This document shows, in pieces, positions 57,651-64,000 of a stretch of DNA of 64,000 bases; within the stretch, counting starts at the first letter, position 1, and each line of letters opens with the position of its first letter. Source of the DNA: Endomychus coccineus (lineage: Eukaryota > Arthropoda > Insecta > Coleoptera > Endomychidae); contig OY294068.1 of NCBI GenBank assembly GCA_958510875.1, forward strand, positions 150,820,388-150,884,387, given 5' to 3'. A program made the translations under genes and the position numbers. Under the pieces are notes generated by a model. It saw only the letters and a program-made list of their open reading frames with translations, ran no database searches and was not told the origin of the DNA.

Positions 57651-58800
57651 CTTACCACAAGTTCACCAGTAGATCATCCCTTATATGCTTGTGCACCAGC
57701 AGATCAGTATATTCCCCTATGATCTAGTGAGGATCTTGCACCTCAATCATTTGTGAAATTTGTTTATATAGCTGCAAGAAACATTATTGTGGGGCCTACA
57801 TTTTTCAAAACGAAGGGTGGCGTGAGTGTTCAAGCATTAGCACTTTTCCTGAGTCTCACATCACAGTCGACTTGATGAGTGACAAAGAATATCAGAATAA
57901 CATCATGACTTTCAAAGCGAGCTCATTTCGAAACTGCAATGATTTAATTGAAGTGCGATTGTAGTCGAGAAATTACGTTTTCAACATTTAATATTTTATC
58001 ATTATTATTACGGATCTACCTATTTTTTAATCTTGTTTTTACTTCGAAAATTTGATAATATTTTATGTTTAACTATTCTATAAGAAATTGATTATGATAT
58101 ATAATAAATAATGTATGGTAAAATAATAATTGAATAAATATAATAGTAATTAATATGTAATGAATCATAAATATTATGTAATAACATTGCATCGTTTTGA
58201 TCGTATTTGAATTTACCTACTTTGTGAATTTATCAATATTTAATTATTATCATTATTAATGTATAATAAGTTAAAATTATGTAATCATCGATAAAATCCT
58301 GTAACAATATTTCTACAGTGCGTATGTACGTATTTTACAAGAAATCATCACACTTTCACTGCCCTATAGGTCAATATCTAAGGGCCGTGAAGAAAAATCA
58401 TGGGGATACAAAAGTTTTATCAAACCAATATTCTACAATATTGATAAAAACTGTTTAAGCTCTCCGGTGGGTAGGAATAGTGGTATTGAACAAAAACAGT
58501 GATCTTCGAAAAAATTCGAGTATTTTTTTTTGTATAATAACTGCGAGCATAAGAGTTTCGTTTTCGCATACTTGGTTTTCTACCAATGGCCTTGGTTCCC
58601 ACAACATATTGAATAATTATCGACCTTTTGAAGGATTCATGTTTCACTTGACTGGACTAAGGGTGATTATTGAAAAATAGTACGTTCCACTTACATGACT
58701 GAACCAAAATCTCAACAAGTTCATATATACACCTAACCTAACTTTGCTCAACTCATAGCCAACTATTTGGTAGACTTAGGTACTAATCAGTAAGTATTTA
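57651..58800. other. 3' flank of the receptor gene, no gene seen
   Basis: A small duplication (CACCAGTAGATCA and CACCAGCAGATCA) lies near 57665-57710. The rest is AT-rich. Frames at 58420-58680 on both strands overlap and are unsupported. Confidence 0.35.
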
Positions 58801-58802
58801 TT
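58797..58802 (-). terminator. possible poly(A) signal overlapping the receptor stop codon
   Basis: On the minus strand the TAA stop is followed directly to make TAATAAA, so AATAAA begins inside the stop codon. This is unusual; a later signal may be the one used. Confidence 0.3.
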
Positions 58803-60389
58803 ATCTGGAGGTGCCTGCGTCGGCTGGTTGACTAGATAAATTTGAATTACTGTTATTTTCTATAGGATGTAACGTGACGATCGACTGTCTCCTAACCGGC
58901 GTAACAGGCTGAGAATGTAAGATGGCGTACAAAGGCCCTTCGCATTCCTTCGTGGGACTAACCAAAATCGAAGGCGGCTCATCATCTATCTGCATACTAG
59001 TTTCCGCGGCCGAAGGTATCGTCGTCAAGAATCGTACAGTAAGACGTCCAGGTGATCCTGGCGGCTCCGCTTCGTCTTGTATTGCTGTTTGACGGGTCAG
59101 GCGAGGTTTCGTGCGAATCCGCGTAGGTTCGCTGGATCCGCTCGACCGCGATATCCTCCACGTGGACGTAGACGCCGTCGTGGCCGATCCGCTAGAATCG
59201 TTCCTCGAGCTCGACAAATTCGAGTCTTGAGAAGTTTTTCGCGTGACCAACCATGAGGAGGCTCGACGTTTAGGGTCTAAAAGTCTCAACGGGATACCGC
59301 AATGATGGTTGTGACGCCACGAATCCGATCTCGAAGAGCTGAAATTTTCGCTAGATGACACTGAAGATGCACGCTTGTGCTGCTTCTGTTGTATTTCCGC
59401 GATTTGATACGTATATTGGTCGTTCCTGGGTCGATGCCTAGCTGGTTTTCTGACGCAGAGTAACCATCTTGCTTTACTCAGCAACCATTCCCTGGCCCTG
59501 GTTTTTCGGTCCGTTCTAGGTGGTACTGGATTGCTGTTTTTATCTCCTAACAGTTTTGTATTACAAGTGCATGCTGGTGGGTGATGGTTTTCTTTTTCCC
59601 TTGATGATCTGTCAGCTAAACTGTTTGTGTTAGCGGGAGTTTGCCTATTACTAAAATTTGAGCTATGTCGGCACCTCCCGATACCACGAGTCACTCTACT
59701 TTCTTCTATAGCCTTGCATATCATGACGCAGTCCTTTTTGAATTGTTTAGTTAGTATAGCGTATAAGAACGGATTACAACATGAATTTAACGGTAATACG
59801 AACACGGTGAATACTTTGGCTTGTTCGAGGGTGATGAGTTGCAACCCGAAAGCAGCAGTGAGGGCAAAAAATGCAATGGGGGACCAACACAAGAAGTCTG
59901 TGAAAACTAGCAAGGCCATGCGTTTCGCGATTCTAGAATCGTTCGAGTTCCACGCTTGAGAACCCCGGATGGCGCAGTACATTTTCAAGTAACAGCCCAT
60001 CAGTATTAGGAACGCCACACCGTTTATAAACATGAGAAACACTACATAGGTCAGACTGGCAGTATCTTTAGTTTCGAACGGTAGACACACCGCGAACTTC
60101 CTGTAGTCCGAGATGCTGAAAATGGGCAACAGAGCCATTACTATCGCGAAACCCCACCCACAGATCATGATGTAACCTGCATGTTTGAGTGACAGTCTCT
60201 TGTTGAGATGCATGGCGTGGGTGATGGCGTAGTTGCGCTCCAGCGTTATGACGGCCAAAGTGTAAACTGACAGTTCGGAGCTGAGGACGCCCAGGAAGCC
60301 GGCCATCTGACAACCGGACGACATTTGCCATGGAATGGCGTACATGCGGAATTCTCCAAGAGTTGAAGCATCCACCACCGCTAAGAAGC
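58801..60389 (-). CDS. Lgr1: LGR1-type glycoprotein-hormone receptor, transmembrane and tail exon
   Basis: A minus-strand acceptor (TATGTTTGCAG) ends at 60390. The exon starts at 60389 by completing a Gly codon (phase-1 intron), so the ATG in the intron at 60399 is not the start. Counting from that ATG, residues 31-216 hold helices 3-7. Landmarks are Cys30 before TM3 and Cys105 in loop 2 (the expected disulfide), SELSVYTLAVITLER at the end of TM3, and NYAITHAM. These are followed by GWGFAIVMALLPIFSISDY (TM4), RIAKRMALLVFTDFLCWSPI (TM6) and NSCCNPFLYAIL (TM7, NPxxY type). ERN replaces the ERW of vertebrate FSHR/TSHR. The family binds glycoprotein hormones (GPA2/GPB5 in insects) and signals through Gs. 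The cytoplasmic tail is about 310 residues, rich in Ser/Arg/Thr and much longer than in vertebrate homologues. TM1-2 and the leucine-rich ectodomain are encoded upstream, outside the window. Confidence 0.9.
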
Positions 60390-61194
60390 CTGCAAACATA
60401 TAATGATTTAATAATGTATAATTATTCTAACTCGATTAATTGGTATTATTTCAGTTTCATTTCATTATATCACTTCAGTCTGAATCTTAATCCGCAGAAA
60501 CATCTTTGACAAAAGAGAAAGAAAAATATTGAATAAAAAGTCGCGATGTTCTTTTTTTAAAGAATCAGATCTTCCAACAACAAGTTTCATAAAATTCAAT
60601 TCATACTAAAAACATGTATCAGTTTGGAAAATATTTTTCTCATGAAATAAATAAGAGATAGTTTAGAAATTCCTTATAAAATGAAATTACTGTAAATATA
60701 AATTATTCCAAAATGATATTCCAATAAAAAAAGTATCTTCCTGTGCTAGACAGAAGTGTACTGAAGTATTGATAACGAAAACGAGAATAGTGTAGTATAG
60801 GAATCCTCCATTCCTATACGATATTACCTAAAAACCCTAAGTTATAATATTCGACCTTATTTCTATTTATTAAGTAATGTTATTAGATATATGTTTATAT
60901 CTCTGATCTGACCCACAAGCAATGTGTTTAATGTTTCGTAAATATATTAAACATATTGGTGTGGCACAGATACCTTGACTCTTAGACTAGTTTAACTAGA
61001 ACAATAACATATAACATCACATTAGATATAACATACTTATGTAGGACATGCAATCATATATATATTCATTCATAATATTCATATAAATCATTCATAGTAT
61101 TAAGAGGTATTCGTAATAGACTGTAATCAAGAACTCTTCATGTTCAATTAGAATCTGTACTATTATTATGTAGACCGAGGCATTATGTCGTAAT
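60390..61194. other. intron of the LGR1-type gene, no exon seen
   Basis: AT-rich, with no candidate exon for TM1-2 or leucine-rich repeats on the minus strand. The intron continues to the window end. Confidence 0.45.
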
Positions 61195-61310
61195 GGCGTC
61201 GGGCTCTACAATTTAGTAAAGTGACTCTTTTACAAGTGATGTGTTCCCATCCCCTATACCTTCACCAGGACCACGGGTCAGTTAGGGCGAACCGCCCAAC
61301 ATTAAGATCT
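61195..61310 (+). repeat. possible tRNA-derived SINE head
   Basis: GTCGTAATGGCGTCGGGCTC resembles a tRNA D-arm (A box), and GTGTTCCCATCCCC about 50 bases on resembles a degenerate B box. The spacing is right but the B box lacks the TTCGA core. Confidence 0.3.
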
Positions 61311-61424
61311 TTTCTTCCTCACAATAGATTGGGTGAAAATGCAGAAATTGTAGAGGAAGACATGATTCCAACATGTGTTTATAAGATGAGGAAGTAAATA
61401 ATGTTTGAATTAGGTGATTTCACA

Positions 61425-61945
61425 AGAATGTGACACAACTTTGCTCGGTTGATTCTTCCTATCTCATGTGTTCTGGCATTCACATCAAGGTTACCTTGTT
61501 GTGTTTTCAATATTTTATGACCCTCCTGAAAGTTTGAAGGGCATTTCACAAGAATGCTACACAACTCTGCTCGGCTGATTCTTCCTATGTTCTGGCATCC
61601 ATATCAAAGTTACCTTGTTCAGCTTACAGATATTTTCAAAAAGGTTTAAGAGGTGACAGGTTTTGAATGTGACAGGAATGCGAGACGCTGTTTTATTTTG
61701 TTTAGTTTATTATTTTCGCCGTCAGATGATCTCTGCTTGATTCTTCATATTTTATATGTTCAGACGTCTATCAAGTTTACCTTGTTCAGCTTACAGATAT
61801 TTTCAAAATGTTAAGGTATTGAATCTGACAGGAATGAGAGACATTGTATTATTTTGTTTAGTTTATTATTTTCGCCGTCAGATGATCTCTTCTTCATATT
61901 TTATATGTTCTGGCATCTATCAAGGTTACCTTGCTCAAAAAAGTT
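61425..61945. repeat. tandem repeat, 4 diverged units of ~120-165 bp
   Basis: The landmark TTCTGGCAT(T/C)...ATCAAGGTTACCTTG or its variants recurs at about 61471, 61591, 61760 and 61910. The last two units also share GTTTAGTTTATTATTTTCGC and CGTCAGATGATCTCT exactly. It is intronic to the LGR1-type gene. Confidence 0.8.
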
Positions 61946-63629
61946 TAAGTTTTGGTGAAAACAAATAGAATTTCTGAAAACGCATGACTTTTATTTATTG
62001 GAAACCTCCTCCAAAAAACTTTTGAATATGTGTGTATATCTCTAGGAAGGGTGCTTCATTGGGACTTTTGAATTTTTTACTTCCCCTCCTTTCTCTTTCA
62101 TCTGAATTGGAGATAAATAAACCTAAATGTGATTATGCATATCGTTGGCAGATTTGTCACTGATCATTACTCATTTGATTGTTAGCGGGTTCCACAATTT
62201 CGCCATCCACAGTAACATCTTTCTTAACTTGAATCTGAAGAAACAGTAGAATAAGCCATTGCTGCAATTTTTCGGCCCTTTGATCATAATGATATTGATC
62301 TGTATGTGTTATGTGCTTACAAATATAATAATATTTCTGTTACTTCCCAGTTTGATGGCTCGTTTCCAGTAAAATTTTTGGTCGTTAGTTGCCTTCGAAT
62401 GCATCGATAACAATGGCCGTTCTTCCAATTGTTGAGTGTACCAGCTTGTCTTTCAGGGAATATTATAATGATCATCCATTATTTCATCACAGTGTTAATG
62501 AAATCAGACAAGTCATGGTGCATAGTCTCAGACGGTGAATGTGTTTGCTTGCCTTCCGTAATAATCACATGAACATCAATCACAGTATCCTTGAAGGATG
62601 TATCTTCATTTGAGAGGAACTCTTGATAGCAGTTACTCATCACTCATCACCTAATATAACTATCATTATGTATAAGGTATTTCAAGACGTAACTCATCCG
62701 TACACTCCTATAAGGCTTAATACGTTTCTGGTTAGCTTCAGTTTCCATAAACTCGCATGAGATGCTATCAAAAGCTTCCTCTATATCTGAAATATTCAAC
62801 ATCGCACTTTGATCTTTGTCAATATGCTAACCATGTTTGCTTGCTTATTACGTAAATTAACAGTGGATTTCTAGGCATGAAGTCACTTGCTGTTTCCACG
62901 TCTTACATTTTTCTCAAGTACGTACATCTTGTTTGTGATATGATTGATGTTTCGATTTCAAACATGCAAATGAGATTCTATTAGAAAAGTATTTGGTTGA
63001 TCCCTCAGATCTAGATTTGAAATAAATACAGTGTATCCAAGGGGTACGAAGAACTCCATACGTTGCTATTAATGAATAGCCTTTTTTTCACCGTAGCTAC
63101 CGTACATTGAAAATTTACAGACTATAGCTATATAGGATGGCGTATAATGCTAGTATTTTTTTAAATGAAGACCCCCCTATACTTCAGCATCTTTGGAAAG
63201 TTCTTTTGATTATGTCCAAAATGTAAGTGTAAACAGTAAATTCGTGATAATTTTTCAAATATGGCGGTTTTTCACCATTTTTTTACAATCAAATCTAATC
63301 GGTACATAATTGGCCTAATAAGGCGAAACCCATTCTGAACATAACCAAAAGGGCTTTCCAATAATACTAACATATATCTGGTTTGCATTTGAAAAAACAT
63401 ACGTTTGGTGTGTTATCCTGTATAGAGTTATCCAGAATGTATAAGGTGATCCAAAGTTGGCGCTCAAGGCCTACCACAGCCAAAATGAGAAAGATAATTG
63501 AATGACTTTGTCGAATTTTTTTTTCCAGGAATATACCCATATTTTTTCACAGTGGAGAAGCTCTTAGCAGGGAAATAACTTCTTTCCGGGAAAAAATTCT
63601 CTGTCTATTTTTGCTCAAAAGTCTTTTGG
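61946..63629. other. intronic stretch without a recognised gene
   Basis: 63150-63560 has the look of non-coding transposon sequence (AAAATATGGCGGTTTT-like text and a block near 63415 ending GTATAGAGTTATCCAGAATG) but shows no coding motif. Confidence 0.3.
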
Positions 63630-64000
63630 TATTGGTATTGGTTAAGATGGTAACTGGCACTTAGCCAAAGACCCTTGTACACTATCCCCTGCAACGTTTT
63701 TCAGGGGGTATTTGGATACCTCACTTTTCGACCGAATCCTGGGATCTGTTTCACGCTCGAATCCTTCATGTCATCGGCTGTGATGATCCCTGGGCCTAGC
63801 CAGGTAAACCTAGCTCGGATGAGCGCAGGACATTCAAAAAGAAAGTGAGCTGACGACTCCACTTTGTTTCCTTCTCATATCATACAGAAGGGAGTGGCGC
63901 TTCTTCCTATTGTACGTTCAAATTTCATGAGATTTCCGTGACCAGTAAAGGTTTCGAAGATTATCCTGATGCTTTGCCTGCTCAGCGAGAGTATCTTGCT
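63630..64000 (-). mobile_element. LINE (R1/LOA-like) C-terminal end, continues past the window
   Basis: From the right edge the minus-strand reading is ILSRQSIRIIFETFTGHGNL, MKFERTIGRSATPFCMI, then SSAHFLFECPALIRARFTWL, GPGIITADDMKDSSVKQIPG and FGRKVRYPNT. TGHG.L..F....G....PFC and SS.HFLFECPAL are the usual LINE Cys-rich end. The 3' tail is a (TACCAA)n-like repeat near 63630-63650. Stops and one frame change show decay. Confidence 0.75.

Noticed and set aside
60068..60331. Second minus-strand frame inside the receptor exon
   Set aside because: It is a shifted-frame shadow of the receptor coding sequence.

Overview
The window is AT-rich animal DNA and almost certainly comes from an insect. 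It has few, widely spaced exons with GT/AG introns, very long introns, and dense debris of insect-type transposons (mariner, Tc1/DUF4817-like, hAT, Jockey- and R1-like LINEs, Penelope-like elements, a Crypton-type tyrosine recombinase, foldback elements and MITEs). No bacterial-style gene organisation is present. I cannot fix the order from sequence alone; a beetle is my guess, not a result.

Host genes I can support: (1) the terminal exon of a MyTH4-FERM protein, plus strand, 5966-6430, with a poly(A) signal at 6659. (2) A small basic then coiled-coil protein of unknown function, plus strand, with exons 24842-24960 and 37448-37693 that join in phase 0 across a 12.5-kb intron. (3) The seven-helix-domain and tail exon of a type-A leucine-rich-repeat glycoprotein-hormone receptor (LGR1/FSHR/TSHR class), minus strand, 58801-60389; its upstream exons lie beyond the window. 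(4) Less certain: a 116-residue single-membrane-span protein, minus strand, 7296-7646, sitting inside a 1.66-kb element with terminal inverted repeats.

Mobile DNA fills most of the rest. 0.4-5.7 kb: LINE 3' end, a mariner split by a 1.1-kb insertion, and a 1.2-kb foldback element. 6.8-13.4 kb: two long-TIR elements around AT-rich DNA. 14-21 kb: R1-like LINE pieces around an 0.9-kb TIR element. 21.2-22.9 kb: a decayed DUF4817-type transposon with both TIRs and TA duplications. 25-37 kb (the intron of gene 2): mariner, an inverted-repeat element, a tRNA-derived SINE, LINEs, a crisp MITE, and an apparently intact two-exon Crypton-type tyrosine recombinase beside a 120-bp hairpin. 38-44 kb: a second inverted-repeat element sharing an internal motif with the one at 27 kb, a ~365-bp satellite, a foldback carrying a 20-bp minisatellite, two opposed Penelope GIY-YIG ends, and a hAT 3' end. 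46.8-50.6 kb: a short mariner with both ends, two Tc1-like transposase pieces, and a Penelope reverse-transcriptase piece. 52-57.7 kb: a tandem duplication, a CACGTG-rich minisatellite and a MITE. 61-64 kb: tandem repeats and the 3' end of another LINE, minus strand.

No rRNA gene, functional tRNA gene, CRISPR array or operon was seen. The strongest item for follow-up is the intact spliced tyrosine-recombinase gene with its flanking hairpin and short inverted repeats. Next is the TIR element that encloses an open reading frame of host-like composition.
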